A stretch of 64,000 nucleotides of DNA from JBDSSS01 sp963764195. GTDB taxonomy: Bacteria > Actinomycetota > Actinomycetes > Actinomycetales > Dermatophilaceae. The stretch covers positions 620,001 through 684,000 of the forward strand of contig CAVXRG010000003.1 in the NCBI GenBank assembly GCA_963764195.1. The letters are read 5' to 3'. This document shows positions 43,196 through 51,807 of this stretch, in pieces. The notes under the pieces are model-generated. The model saw nothing but the letters and a program-made list of their open reading frames with translations. It was not told the origin of the DNA and did no database searches. Position numbers and translations under genes: made by a program. Each line of letters begins with the position of its first letter. Position 1 is the first letter of the stretch.

Positions 43196-43965
43196 TGTCC
43201 GTCAAGGAAGCGACCCGCACGGCGGCCGGACGCACCGGCCTGTCCTCGGCGCGCTCGCGCTTCGAGCGCCGGGCGGCCGCGGCTCGCCGCCGTCCCGCCC
43301 TGCTCTGGGGGACGGCTGTCGGCCTGCTCCTCGTCGCGGGGCTGGTCGCCTGGCTCGGCTGGTTCAGCTCGGTGCTGCCGGCCAGCGACGTCAAGGTCGA
43401 GGGTGCCACCGGAGCCGGCGCGACCCAGGTGCGCTCCGTGGCGAAGGTCCCGCTCGGGGGAGCGCTGCTGCGGGTGGACACCGATGCCGTCACCGGCCGG
43501 ATCCTCGCCGACCGGCGGTGGAAGGACGTGTCGGTGTCCCGGAGCCTGCCGCACACGGTCGTGATCCGGGTGACGCCGCGGGTCGCCGCGCTCGGCATCC
43601 GACGGACCGCCTCGAGCATCGACCTCGTCGACGCCGACGGGCTCGTCTTCCGGACGGTGAGCAAGGCCCCCGCCGGGATCCCGGTCGTCCAGGCCGGCGG
43701 CGCAAAGGTCTCGCCGACGGGGGTCCGGGCGGCCCTCGAAGCCCTCTCGGCGCTCCCGGTGACGCTGCGCTCCGACGTGTCCGGGGTGACCCTTTCCTCG
43801 GCCGACCAGGTGACCTTCACCCTCACCCACAAGGACAAACCGCGCACGGTCATCTGGGGCGCCGCGGGCGAGGCCGACCTCAAGGCCAAGCTGGTCGCCG
43901 TGCTCGTCGACCAGCCGGGCGCGACGATCGACGTCAGCGTCCCGTCCTCGCCGGTGACCCGCTGA
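43192..43965 (+). CDS. ftsQ: cell division protein FtsQ
   Basis: A 257-residue bitopic protein: Arg-rich cytoplasmic N-terminus (1-38), one membrane span (about 39-60), then a POTRA domain (SDVKVEGATGAGATQVRSVAKVPLGGALLRVDTDAVTGRI) and the FtsQ beta domain with SVSRSLPHTVVIRVTPRVA. FtsQ recruits FtsL and related partners to the septum. ATG 43192 shares ATGA with murC. It is the last gene of the coupled series; 306 bases follow before ftsZ. Confidence 0.93.
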   Translation: MMSVKEATRTAAGRTGLSSARSRFERRAAAARRRPALLWGTAVGLLLVAGLVAWLGWFSSVLPASDVKVEGATGAGATQVRSVAKVPLGGALLRVDTDAVTGRILADRRWKDVSVSRSLPHTVVIRVTPRVAALGIRRTASSIDLVDADGLVFRTVSKAPAGIPVVQAGGAKVSPTGVRAALEALSALPVTLRSDVSGVTLSSADQVTFTLTHKDKPRTVIWGAAGEADLKAKLVAVLVDQPGATIDVSVPSSPVTR

Positions 43966-44110
43966 CGCACCTGCCCCCTGGACGGCCATCGGGGACTCGA
44001 GACGCACGGCGTGGATGGGGCGGATGGGGTGAAAGTGCATGACGGGACGGCCTCGGGGACGTCACAGCACGAAAGAGTGGAAACCTCCGTCCGACACGCC
44101 GGGTTCTGGG

Positions 44111-44139
44111 TTGATCGCTTCCGGGGCAGCGCATAGCGT
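44111..44139 (+). promoter_or_regulatory. predicted ftsZ promoter
   Basis: TTGATC (44111-44116) and TAGCGT (44134-44139) are separated by exactly 17 bases, about 130 bases before the ftsZ start. This is the best sigma-A-like promoter in the ftsQ-ftsZ gap. Confidence 0.55.
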
Positions 44140-44166
44140 CGCATCACTGGTTCGTGACCAAACTGT

Positions 44167-44191
44167 AACCTTTATCTGGACCTTTAAGGTT
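44167..44191. promoter_or_regulatory. AT-rich dyad and direct repeat in the ftsZ leader
   Basis: AACCTT (44167-44172) and AAGGTT (44186-44191) form a dyad; within it ACCTTTA is repeated directly at a 12-bp step (44168 and 44180). TAACCT at 44166 could also be a second -10 box. The block is strikingly AT-rich for this genome and lies just downstream of the predicted promoter, where an operator for ftsZ control would be expected. Confidence 0.45.
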
Positions 44192-44271
44192 CTCAGCCGC
44201 CGGCCGGCGCGGTCACGCCCCCAGATCCCCCACCTCAGCACTTGCATCACCATTCAGGAAGGTCCACGCAC

Positions 44272-45546
44272 GTGGCAGCAGCACCGCAGAACTACCTGGC
44301 CGTCATCAAGGTCGTCGGCATCGGCGGAGGCGGCGTCAACGCCATCAACCGCATGATCGACGTGGGCCTCAAGGGCGTCGAGTTCATCGCCATCAACACC
44401 GACGCACAGGCACTGCTCATGAGCGACGCGGACGTCAAGCTCGACGTCGGTCGCGAGCTGACTCGCGGCCTGGGTGCCGGCGCGGACCCCGAGGTCGGCA
44501 AGAAGGCGGCCGAGGACCACGCCGAGGAGATCGAGGAGGTCCTCAAGGGGGCCGACATGGTCTTCGTCACGGCGGGTGAGGGTGGTGGGACCGGCACGGG
44601 CGGCGCCCCCGTCGTCGCCCGGATCGCGCGGGGCCTCGGGGCCCTCACGATCGGTGTCGTGACCCGGCCGTTCACCTTCGAGGGCCGTCGCCGCGCCAAC
44701 CAGGCCGAGTCCGGCATCGGGAGCCTCCGCGAGGAGGTCGACACCCTCATCGTCATCCCCAACGACCGCCTGCTGTCGATCAGCGACCGCAACGTGTCGA
44801 TGATGGACGCCTTCCGTTCGGCCGACCAGGTGCTGCTCTCCGGTGTCCAGGGGATCACCGACCTGATCACGACGCCGGGCCTGATCAACCTCGACTTCGC
44901 CGACGTCAAGTCGGTCATGCAGGGGGCCGGTTCCGCCCTGATGGGCATCGGCTCGGCTCGCGGCGAGGACCGCGCGGTGCAGGCGGCCGAGCTCGCGATC
45001 AGCAGTCCGCTCCTCGAGGCGTCGATCGACGGCGCCCACGGCGTGCTCCTGTCGGTCCAGGGCGGGTCCGACCTCGGGCTGTTCGAGATCAACGAGGCCG
45101 CGCGCCTCGTCCAGGAGGCCGCGCACCCCGAGGCCAACATCATCTTCGGTGCCGTGATCGACGACGCCCTCGGTGACGAGGTCCGGGTGACGGTCATCGC
45201 GGCCGGCTTCGACGGAGGCGGCCCGAGCAAGCGCGAGGACGACCGCGCGCTCGGCCAGGTCATGGGTCGCTCTGCGCCGCAGGCCGCCCCCCGCTCCGCC
45301 CCTCCCGCCGCTCCGGCGCCCCCGCAGGCCCCGAGCGGGTCCAACCAGGGCGCACCGGCCGGTCAGGGTGGCCAGCAGGGTGGCCAGCAGGGTGGCCAGC
45401 AGGGTGGCCAGCCGGGTGAGCCGCAGCGGGCGCAGCCCCAGCAGGCGCAGCCCCCGCAGCCGCAGTTGGCCCCGGTGCAGCAGCCGCCGCGACAGGTCAC
45501 CTTCGACGAGGGCGACGACCTCGACGTCCCCGACTTCCTCAAGTGA
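44272..45546 (+). CDS. ftsZ: cell division GTPase FtsZ
   Basis: A 424-residue tubulin-like GTPase that forms the Z-ring. IKVVGIGGGGVNAINRMI, the GTP loop GGGTGTG (104-110), TLIVIPNDRLL, the T7 loop NLDFADVKSVM and the C-terminal peptide DLDVPDFLK for partner binding are all present. The disordered linker (about 325-410) is Gln/Pro/Ala-rich and includes a recent tandem GGQQ expansion. GTG 44272 follows AGGAAGG. Expressed from its own promoter region, with a strong terminator behind it; SepF encoded downstream tethers it to the membrane. Confidence 0.97.
   Translation: MAAAPQNYLAVIKVVGIGGGGVNAINRMIDVGLKGVEFIAINTDAQALLMSDADVKLDVGRELTRGLGAGADPEVGKKAAEDHAEEIEEVLKGADMVFVTAGEGGGTGTGGAPVVARIARGLGALTIGVVTRPFTFEGRRRANQAESGIGSLREEVDTLIVIPNDRLLSISDRNVSMMDAFRSADQVLLSGVQGITDLITTPGLINLDFADVKSVMQGAGSALMGIGSARGEDRAVQAAELAISSPLLEASIDGAHGVLLSVQGGSDLGLFEINEAARLVQEAAHPEANIIFGAVIDDALGDEVRVTVIAAGFDGGGPSKREDDRALGQVMGRSAPQAAPRSAPPAAPAPPQAPSGSNQGAPAGQGGQQGGQQGGQQGGQPGEPQRAQPQQAQPPQPQLAPVQQPPRQVTFDEGDDLDVPDFLK
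45367..45414 (+). repeat. 12-bp tandem repeat encoding Gly-Gly-Gln-Gln in the FtsZ linker
   Basis: Three perfect copies of GGTGGCCAGCAG and a fourth differing by one base. Identity at DNA level points to slippage; length of the FtsZ linker may differ between strains. Confidence 0.85.
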
Positions 45547-45588
45547 GCCGTTGACCTGACGCAGGCGCTCTGTGCGCCGACGCGACGA

Positions 45589-45623
45589 CACGAAGGGCCC
45601 CGCCGCCGACGGGGCCCTTCGTG
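45589..45623 (+). terminator. ftsZ: ftsZ terminator
   Basis: A perfect 14-bp stem (45589-45602 with 45610-45623) with a 7-base loop, 43 bases after the ftsZ stop. Confidence 0.88.
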
Positions 45624-45641
45624 CACCCGGCGGGCCGCAGC

Positions 45642-45647
45642 TAGGTT
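45642..45647 (+). promoter_or_regulatory. pgeF: -10 box of a leaderless pgeF promoter
   Basis: TAGGTT ends six bases before the GTG at 45654, directly after the ftsZ terminator. No ribosome site is present, so the pgeF-yggS unit probably starts with a leaderless transcript. Confidence 0.5.
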
Positions 45648-45653
45648 GGGCGG

Positions 45654-46403
45654 GTGTTCTACTGGCGATCCACCGTCCCCGCCGCGGGTCCCGACCGTCC
45701 CCGCGTGGAGCTCGCCGTCACCGGCCGGGCCCGGGGCGCCGGCGAGGCCCCCTACGTCGGGCTCAACCTCGGTGGCCACGTCGGTGACGACCGCGCGTCC
45801 GTCGAAGCCAACCGTCGTCTCGTCGCCGAGCAGGTCGGGGTGACCCGCGAGCGGCTGCTCTTCCTCGACCAGGTCCACGGGGCCGACGTCGTCGAGGCCG
45901 AGGGGCCGTGGGACGGCGCCGTGCCGGCCGCCGACGGGATCGTCACCCGCGCGACGGACCTCGCCCTCGCGGTCCTCGTCGCCGACTGCGTCCCGGTGCT
46001 GCTCCACGACGTGGACGCCGGGGTCGTCGGGGCCGTGCACGCCGGACGCCCCGGGATGGTCGCCGGCGTCGTCGGTGAGGCCCTCTCGCGGATGCACGAC
46101 CTCGGCGCACGACGGGTGAGTGCCGTCGTCGGCCCGTCGGTCTGCGGCCGCTGCTACGAGGTGCCCGCGCCGATGGCCGCTGCTGCGGCGGACGTCTCGC
46201 CGGCCGCCGCGGCGCGCTCCTGGACGGGCACTCCCGCGATCGACGTGTCCGCCGGGGTCGTGGAGCAGCTCGCGTCCCGCGACGTCGCCGTCACCTGGGT
46301 GCCGGGCTGCACCCGGGAGCACGACGACCTCTACTCCTACCGGCGCGACGGTGTCACCGGGCGCTTCGCCGGCGTCGTCGTGCTCCGAGGGGACGAGCAG
46401 TGA
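45654..46403 (+). CDS. pgeF: peptidoglycan editing factor PgeF / YlmD-type (laccase-domain) protein
   Basis: A 249-residue DUF152/YfiH family protein. The metal site residues are His75 (LDQVHGADVV), Cys112 (VADCVPVLL) and His129 (AVHAGRPGMVAGVV). The family has purine nucleoside phosphorylase and adenosine deaminase activity in vitro and, in E. coli, corrects misincorporated amino acids in peptidoglycan precursors, which would suit its place beside the mur genes. Stop overlaps yggS by GTGA. Confidence 0.88.
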   Translation: MFYWRSTVPAAGPDRPRVELAVTGRARGAGEAPYVGLNLGGHVGDDRASVEANRRLVAEQVGVTRERLLFLDQVHGADVVEAEGPWDGAVPAADGIVTRATDLALAVLVADCVPVLLHDVDAGVVGAVHAGRPGMVAGVVGEALSRMHDLGARRVSAVVGPSVCGRCYEVPAPMAAAAADVSPAAAARSWTGTPAIDVSAGVVEQLASRDVAVTWVPGCTREHDDLYSYRRDGVTGRFAGVVVLRGDEQ

Positions 46404-47125
46404 CCAGCGCCGGCACTCGCCGCGCCGAGCTCTCCGCGGGCCTCGAGGCGGTCCGCGACCGCATCGCGCGGGCCTGCGACGACGCCGGCCGCGACCCGGC
46501 CGAGATCACGCTCGTCGTCGTGACGAAGTACTTCCCGGACAGCGATGTGCTCCTGCTCCACGAGCTCGGCGTCCGTGACATCGGGGAGAATCGGGACCAG
46601 GAGGCGGGGGAGAAGATCGAGCAGGTGCGGTCGGTGCTGCGCGAGCGCGACGCGGATCCCCTCACCGCCCACTTCATCGGTCAGCTCCAGACCAACAAGG
46701 CCGGACACGTCGCCCGCTACGCCGACGTCGTCCAGTCCGTCGACCGCGCCAAGCTCGCCCGCGCCCTCGCCCGCGGTGCCGTGGCAGCCGACCGGCGGCT
46801 GCGCGTGCTGCTCCAGGTGAGCCTCGACGGCGACACGAGTCGGGGCGGGGTGCCTCCGGGCGCCGTCCCCGAGCTGGCCCGCGAGGTGTCGGGTCAGGAC
46901 GGTCTCGACCTGGCCGGCGTGATGGCGGTCGCCCCGCTGGGCGCCGACCCCGACGTGAGCTTCGCGCGGCTGCGGGAGGTGGCGAGCGGCATCCGCGCCG
47001 AGCACCCCGGCGCCGACTGGATCTCGGCGGGCATGAGCGGTGACCTCGAGGCGGGAGTGCGCCAGGGGGCGACTCACCTGCGTGTCGGCACCGCAATCCT
47101 CGGATCGCGTCCGCCCCTTCTGTAA
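46400..47125 (+). CDS. YggS family pyridoxal phosphate homeostasis protein
   Basis: A 241-residue PLP-binding protein of the YggS/PROSC family, an alanine racemase-like barrel without known catalysis that buffers PLP. Lys43 in VVVTKYFPDSD would carry the cofactor; IGENRDQEAGEKIE, HFIGQLQTNKAGHVARYADVVQSVD and the C-terminal SAGMSGDLEAGVRQGATHLRVGTAILG are conserved. GTG 46400 shares GTGA with pgeF. TAACGT at its very end may be a -10 box for sepF. Confidence 0.9.
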   Translation: MTSAGTRRAELSAGLEAVRDRIARACDDAGRDPAEITLVVVTKYFPDSDVLLLHELGVRDIGENRDQEAGEKIEQVRSVLRERDADPLTAHFIGQLQTNKAGHVARYADVVQSVDRAKLARALARGAVAADRRLRVLLQVSLDGDTSRGGVPPGAVPELAREVSGQDGLDLAGVMAVAPLGADPDVSFARLREVASGIRAEHPGADWISAGMSGDLEAGVRQGATHLRVGTAILGSRPPLL

Positions 47126-47164
47126 CGTCTGAGCCGAAAGCATCCGACGGTTTGGGAGTTGGTC

Positions 47165-47647
47165 ATGGCAGGGGCACTGCGCAAGACGATGGTGTACCTC
47201 GGGCTCAGCGAGGAAGACCCTCGTCGTGACCGATACGAGGACTACGAGTCCTACGACGAGAACGAGCGCTACGAGGACGACTCGCAGCACACCGCAGCGG
47301 TCACCCAGCTGCCGACGAAGCGGCCGGTCGCCGCCGTCGTGCGCGACCCCGAGGTGGGCACGCTCAACCGGATCACGACGATCCACCCGCGCACCTACAA
47401 CGAGGCCAAGAACATCGGCGAGTGGTTCCGCGACCAGGTGCCGGTCATCATGAACCTCAGCGACATGGACGACGCAGATGCCAAGCGTCTCGTCGACTTC
47501 GCTGCCGGTCTCGTCTTCGGCCTGCACGGCACCATCGAGCGGGTCACCTCCAAGGTGTTCCTGCTCTCGCCGTCGCACGTCGAGATCGCCGCGGACGAGC
47601 CCGAGGTGCCCGCCACCTCGACGCGCGGATTCTTCAACCAGAGCTGA
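47165..47647 (+). CDS. sepF: cell division protein SepF
   Basis: A 160-residue SepF. An N-terminal amphipathic membrane-binding helix (MAGALRKTMVYLGLSEE), an acidic Asp/Glu/Tyr/Arg linker (20-45), and the SepF core with RITTIHPRTYNEAKNIGEWFRDQVPVIMNLSDMD and LVDFAAGLVFGLHGTIERV. SepF anchors FtsZ to the membrane in actinobacteria, which lack FtsA. ATG 47165 follows GGGAG. Confidence 0.95.
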   Translation: MAGALRKTMVYLGLSEEDPRRDRYEDYESYDENERYEDDSQHTAAVTQLPTKRPVAAVVRDPEVGTLNRITTIHPRTYNEAKNIGEWFRDQVPVIMNLSDMDDADAKRLVDFAAGLVFGLHGTIERVTSKVFLLSPSHVEIAADEPEVPATSTRGFFNQS

Positions 47648-47699
47648 CCGCCGCGGGGCGATGTCGCCCGGCCGCCCGTCATCAGCGACACTGTTACCC

Positions 47700-47984
47700 A
47701 TGAACGTGTTCTGGTCGATCTACGGCGTGGTGGTCTTCACCTTCTTCGTCGCCCTCATCGGTCGGTTCATCGTCGACTGGGTCCAGGTCCTCGCGCGGCA
47801 GTGGCAGCCCTCCGGGGTCGTCCTCGTGCTCGCCGAGGCCGTCTACACCGTCACCGACCCGCCCCTACGGGCGCTGCGCAAGGTGATCCCCTCGCCGCGT
47901 CTCGGCGGGGTGCGGCTCGACCTCAGCTTTCTCGTGCTGATGCTCCTCACGTCGCTCGCCCTGAACCTGCCCAGCTACCTCTGA
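47700..47984 (+). CDS. YggT family membrane protein
   Basis: A 94-residue protein with two membrane spans (about 5-25 and 73-91) and the family loop YTVTDPPLRALRKVIPSPRLGGVRLDLSFLV. YggT proteins sit between sepF and divIVA in actinobacteria and firmicutes; their role in division is not defined. ATG 47700 has no clear ribosome site, so translation may be weak or leaderless. Confidence 0.9.
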   Translation: MNVFWSIYGVVVFTFFVALIGRFIVDWVQVLARQWQPSGVVLVLAEAVYTVTDPPLRALRKVIPSPRLGGVRLDLSFLVLMLLTSLALNLPSYL

Positions 47985-47999
47985 CGCGGCGGCGGCACG

Positions 48000-48029
48000 T
48001 TGGGGACGACCCGCGCAGTTGGATATGGT
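48000..48029 (+). promoter_or_regulatory. predicted divIVA promoter
   Basis: TATGGT (48024-48029) is a good -10 box; TTGGGG (48000-48005) lies 18 bases upstream as a weak -35. The divIVA start is 34 bases further. Confidence 0.4.
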
Positions 48030-48063
48030 GCGTCTCACCCACTACGTCTGCATGAGGTGACAC

Positions 48064-49110
48064 ATGGCGCTAACGCCGGAACAGGTGCTGAACAAGCACT
48101 TCCAGACCACGCAGTTCCGTCGGGGCTACGAGGAGCGGGATGTCGATGACTTCCTCGACGAGATCGTGGCCGAGATGCGCTCGCTCATCGAGCAGCGCGA
48201 CGACTACCTGAAGCAGCTCAACGACTGCCGGGCGAGCAAGAACCAGCCGGCCGTCCGCGGCGGCGCCACCGAGAAGGCGCCGGAGCAGGAGACCGCAAAG
48301 TCCGGTGACTCGTCCGGTGCGAAGGCGAGTGATGACGCGCGCCTGGGCGCCCTCACCGCCACCATCCAGGACGCCGAGCGGGCCGCCAGTGCCGCCGCCG
48401 ACCGCGCCGCAGTGGCCACGGCCGAGGCCGACGAGGCCGAGCGTGCCGCCGCGCAGCGCATCGAGAAGGCGCAGGCCGATGCAACCCGCGCCGAGGAGAC
48501 GGCGAAGACGTCCGTCGACGCCCAGCCCCTCGACGGGGCGACGGAGCACGCTGGCGCGCCCGCGAGCGGTGGGGACGCCGCCGCGGTCATCGCCCTCGCG
48601 CAGCGGCTCCACGACGAGTACGTCGCGGCCGGTGAGTCGCAGCGGGACGCGCTCATCTCCGAGGCGGAGGCTCGCCACGCGGAGCTTCTCTCGACCGGCC
48701 AGAGCCGGCACGACGAGCTCGTGCAGGCTGCCGAGACCGCCCACGCCGAGGCGGTGCAGCGGGCCGGTGAGCTGACCGACGCCTCGCAGGCCGAGCGCGA
48801 CCAGATGCTCCACGAGGCCGACGCCACGCGTGCGCAGATGCTCGCGGAGGCGGCGGCCCAGCGGGACGAGATGCTGACCGAGGCGCGGGAGCGCTCCGCG
48901 GGGATGGTCACCGAGGCCCAGCAGAAGAAGGCGGCCGTGCTCGAGGAGCTCGACCGGGCCAAGGAGCGGCTCGATCAGAAGATCGAGGAGCTGCGCAACT
49001 TCGAGCAGGGCTACCGCGCCAGCCTCCGGTCCTACATCCAGGGCCAGCTGAGCGAGCTCGACGCCAGCGGCGGCGAGCCTGAGCCGGCAGGGGCCGGCCA
49101 GCAGGCCTGA
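48064..49110 (+). CDS. divIVA: DivIVA (Wag31-like) polar scaffold protein
   Basis: A 348-residue DivIVA. The N-terminal membrane-curvature domain is canonical (TPEQVLNKHFQTTQFRRGYEERDVDDFLDEIVAEM, residues 4-38), followed by an Ala/Glu-rich coiled coil in two blocks separated by a flexible segment near 150-175. The second coiled coil carries repeated AE..RxxLLxEA-type units. It marks negatively curved membranes and organises polar growth or septa. ATG 48064 follows GAGGTGA. A strong hairpin follows. Confidence 0.95.
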   Translation: MALTPEQVLNKHFQTTQFRRGYEERDVDDFLDEIVAEMRSLIEQRDDYLKQLNDCRASKNQPAVRGGATEKAPEQETAKSGDSSGAKASDDARLGALTATIQDAERAASAAADRAAVATAEADEAERAAAQRIEKAQADATRAEETAKTSVDAQPLDGATEHAGAPASGGDAAAVIALAQRLHDEYVAAGESQRDALISEAEARHAELLSTGQSRHDELVQAAETAHAEAVQRAGELTDASQAERDQMLHEADATRAQMLAEAAAQRDEMLTEARERSAGMVTEAQQKKAAVLEELDRAKERLDQKIEELRNFEQGYRASLRSYIQGQLSELDASGGEPEPAGAGQQA

Positions 49111-49127
49111 GCCGCGACCCCGTCTCA

Positions 49128-49160
49128 CGAGCCGCCCGGGACCCGGTCCCGGGCGGCTCG
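49128..49160 (+). terminator. divIVA terminator
   Basis: A perfect 14-bp stem (49128-49141 with 49147-49160) and 5-base loop, 17 bases after the divIVA stop. Confidence 0.88.
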
Positions 49161-49206
49161 CTGTCGTCCGGGAGGCCGACACTTCACGACGGTGGGCGCG
49201 CCATCA

Positions 49207-49235
49207 TTGTGCGCAGCGCCGGGGAGCCTTATTGT
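49207..49235 (+). promoter_or_regulatory. predicted promoter of the DksA-like gene
   Basis: TTGTGC (49207-49212) and TATTGT (49230-49235) with a 17-base spacer, 45 bases before the ATG at 49281. Confidence 0.5.
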
Positions 49236-49280
49236 CAGCCCCACTTGTCAGGGGCGATGGCTCGAGCCACGGAGGTCTGG

Positions 49281-50169
49281 ATGGCGTCGAAGGACACGGC
49301 GAAGAAGACGACCACACCGCGGGTCGCGGCGTCCGCTGCGGCGAAGAGGGCTCCCGCGAAGAAGGCTCCGGCGAAGAAGGCGCCCGCCGCCACGACCGCC
49401 GCGGTCAAGAAGGCTCCGGCGAAGAAGGCGCCCGCCGCGAAGCGACCGTCCGCGGGTCAAGAAGGCTCCGGTGAAGAAGGCGCCCGCTACGAAGTCGACG
49501 TCCGCGGGTAAGAAGGCTCCGTCCAGGACGACGGCCCGCGCGCCCGCGAAGGCCGCCCGCACGACGACCGCGGCGAAGACGTCCGTGGCGACGCCCACGC
49601 CGACTGCCCGAGCGGGCACCGGCCCGAGCACGACGAAGGCCACCACGTTGACGAGTGCCACCGCCGGAGGACGTCCCCCGGCCAAGAAGGCCCCGGCCAA
49701 GAAGGTCCCGGCCAAGAAGGCCGCCAGCACCAGGACCGCCAGCAGGACGGCCCCGAAGGACAGCCATGCCATCGCCCACCGGCTGCGGGTCAAGGACGAC
49801 GAGAGCCCCTGGTCCGCCGAGGAGTTCACCGAGGTGCGCGGCATCCTCCTCGAGGAGATCGAGACCCACCGCGGCGAGGTCGCGCTGGCGCAGGACGAGC
49901 TCGACCAGCTGCTGCGGGCCTCGGGAGACGGTGCCGGCGACGACGAGGCCGATGCCGGCGCGAAGACCGCCGAGCGCGAGCACGAGATCGCCCTGGCCGC
50001 GAACGCCCGCGCCAGCCTCGCCCAGGCTGAGCACGCCCTCGAGCAGCTCGAGGCCGGCACCTATGGGGTGTGCGAGAACTGCGGCAACCCCATCGGCAAA
50101 CTTCGACTGCAGGCCCGTCCTCGTGCGACCCTGTGCATGACATGCCAGGAGAAACAGGACCGCCACTGA
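49281..50169 (+). CDS. DksA/TraR-type zinc-finger protein with histone H1-like Lys/Ala tail (frameshift near 49455)
   Basis: ATG 49281 follows GGAGG. The first 57 codons read an APAKKAPAKKAP repeat region typical of H1-like DNA-binding tails. At the GGG run 49454-49456 this frame turns into QEGSGEEGARY and stops at 49511, while the Lys-rich sequence VKKAPVKKAPATKS resumes in another frame and runs to 50169. One extra G explains this; corrected length is about 295 residues. The C-terminal 120 residues are a DksA/TraR module: a helical hairpin and a C4 zinc finger (CENC...CMTC). It probably binds RNA polymerase or DNA. The repetitive tail makes either a real frameshift or an assembly error possible. 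Confidence 0.8.
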
Positions 50170-50882
50170 CCACCGGCCACGCGACGGCGACGCCCCCGGC
50201 GGGCGTCGCCTCCGTGTCCGCCCCCTCTTCGGAGCCAGACCCGAACCGCGAGACCGTGACCGCTGACCGAGCGCAGACCGACCCCCCGACGTCCTCGACC
50301 GCGCCGAGCGCAGACAGGCGGCGGCGCCTTTTCGTCCTGCTCGCCGTCGTCTCCGTGCTCGCCTACGCGACCGACCAGCTGAGCAAGGTCGTCGCGCTCG
50401 ACCTGCTCGGTGACGGCGCTCCCCGCCCGTTCGTCGGCGAGTTCATCAGGTTCAAGCTCATCGGCAACCCCGGGGCGGCGCTCTCGCTCGGCGCGGGCAA
50501 CACCTGGGTGATGACACTCATCGCCATCGGGGTGCTCGTCGCCATCGTCTTCGTCGCGCGGGACCTCGGCTCCGTCGCCTGGGCTGTCGCGCTCGGGATG
50601 CTGCTCGGCGCGGCCCTCGGCAACCTCACGGACCGCTTCGTGCGCCCACCGGGCGGCGGGCAGGGACACGTCGTCGACTTCATCGACTACAACCGATGGT
50701 TCATCGGCAACGTCGCGGACATCTGGATCGTCAGCGCCGCGGGCCTGATCGTCGTCCTCGCGCTGCTCGGCCTCGGAGTGGACGGTCGGCGTGACCGGGG
50801 CCGGCCCACCGGACCCGGCGTCGGGACCGGCCCCGACTCGCAACATTCCGGAGACACCGGTGCGGGTGGTCACCGTGCCTGA
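50142..50882 (+). CDS. lspA: lipoprotein signal peptidase LspA
   Basis: A type II signal peptidase that cleaves lipoprotein signal peptides. The core has four membrane spans; ATDQLSKVVAL follows the first, and the catalytic Asp residues are in GNLTDRF and VVDFIDYN. The N-terminus is a Pro/Ser/Thr-rich extension and the start is uncertain: ATG 50142 (overlapping the upstream gene) and GTG 50214 are both in frame, neither with a good ribosome site. The C-terminus has an extra polar tail. Its stop lies inside the start region of the next gene, so the two are coupled. Confidence 0.9.
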   Translation: MPGETGPPLTTGHATATPPAGVASVSAPSSEPDPNRETVTADRAQTDPPTSSTAPSADRRRRLFVLLAVVSVLAYATDQLSKVVALDLLGDGAPRPFVGEFIRFKLIGNPGAALSLGAGNTWVMTLIAIGVLVAIVFVARDLGSVAWAVALGMLLGAALGNLTDRFVRPPGGGQGHVVDFIDYNRWFIGNVADIWIVSAAGLIVVLALLGLGVDGRRDRGRPTGPGVGTGPDSQHSGDTGAGGHRA

Positions 50883-51807
50883 CGTCCGGACCGTCCTGGT
50901 CCCCGACGGCCTCGAGGGCGAACGCGTCGACTCCGGAGTGGCCCGCCTCTTCGGGGTGTCGCGCACCCGGGCGGCCGATCTCGCCGCCGACGGCCACGTC
51001 GTTCTCGACGGCGAGGCCGTGGGCAAGTCCGCCCGGCTCGTCGCCGGCTCGATGCTCGAGATCTCGTTGCCCCGTCCCGAGGAGGCAGCCGGACCCGCTG
51101 TCGTCGCGCAGCCGGTGCCGGGCATGACGATCGTCCACGACGACGACGACATCGTCGTCGTCGACAAGCCGGTCGGCGTCGCGGCCCACCCGAGCGTGGG
51201 CTGGACCGGCCCCGACGTCGTCTCGGGACTCGCGGCGGCCGGTTACCGGATCTCCACCTCGGGCGCCGCCGAGCGCCAGGGGATCGTCAGCCGGCTCGAC
51301 GTCGGCACCTCGGGCCTGATGGTCGTCGCCAAGAGCGAGCACGCCTACACCGTGCTGAAGCAGGCCTTCCGGACCCGCACGGTCGACAAGACCTACCACG
51401 CCCTCGTCCAGGGGCTCCCGGACCCGGTCGTCGGCACCATCGACGCCCCGATCGGCCGCCATCCCGGGCACGACTACAAGTTCGCCGTGATGAAGAGCGG
51501 CAAACCGTCGGTCACCCACTACGAGGTGCTCGAGGCCTTCCGGCACGCCAGCCTGCTCGACATCCACCTCGAGACCGGGCGCACCCACCAGATCCGGGTC
51601 CACTTCGCCGCGCTGCACCACCCGTGCTGCGGTGACCCGCTCTACGGCGCCGACCCGACCCTCGCGGCCAGGCTCAAGCTCGACCGGCAGTGGCTGCACG
51701 CGGTGGGTCTCGGCTTCGAGCACCCCGGGTCGGGGGAGTACGTGACCTTCGAGAGCCCGTACCCGGAGGACCTCCAGCGGGCGCTCGACATCATCGCCAC
51801 CTTCTAG
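50860..51807 (+). CDS. RluA/RluD family 23S rRNA pseudouridine synthase
   Basis: A 315-residue protein with an N-terminal S4 domain (VPDGLEGERVDSGVARLFGVSRTRAADLAADGHVVLDG) and the RluA catalytic domain with Asp147 in SRLDVGTSGLMVVAKS, DKTYHALVQG and LETGRTHQIRVHFAALHHP. It isomerises uridines in 23S rRNA and is the usual partner downstream of lspA (RluD-like). GTG 50860, with GGAG six bases upstream, overlaps lspA by 23 bases; a GTG at 50875 is the alternative. Confidence 0.93.
   Translation: MRVVTVPDVRTVLVPDGLEGERVDSGVARLFGVSRTRAADLAADGHVVLDGEAVGKSARLVAGSMLEISLPRPEEAAGPAVVAQPVPGMTIVHDDDDIVVVDKPVGVAAHPSVGWTGPDVVSGLAAAGYRISTSGAAERQGIVSRLDVGTSGLMVVAKSEHAYTVLKQAFRTRTVDKTYHALVQGLPDPVVGTIDAPIGRHPGHDYKFAVMKSGKPSVTHYEVLEAFRHASLLDIHLETGRTHQIRVHFAALHHPCCGDPLYGADPTLAARLKLDRQWLHAVGLGFEHPGSGEYVTFESPYPEDLQRALDIIATF

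Noticed and set aside
49192..50169. A 325-residue gene starting at 49192
   Set aside because: Its first 85 residues are Arg/Pro-rich out-of-frame sequence; the Lys/Ala repeat frame with ATG 49281 and a GGAGG site is the real start.
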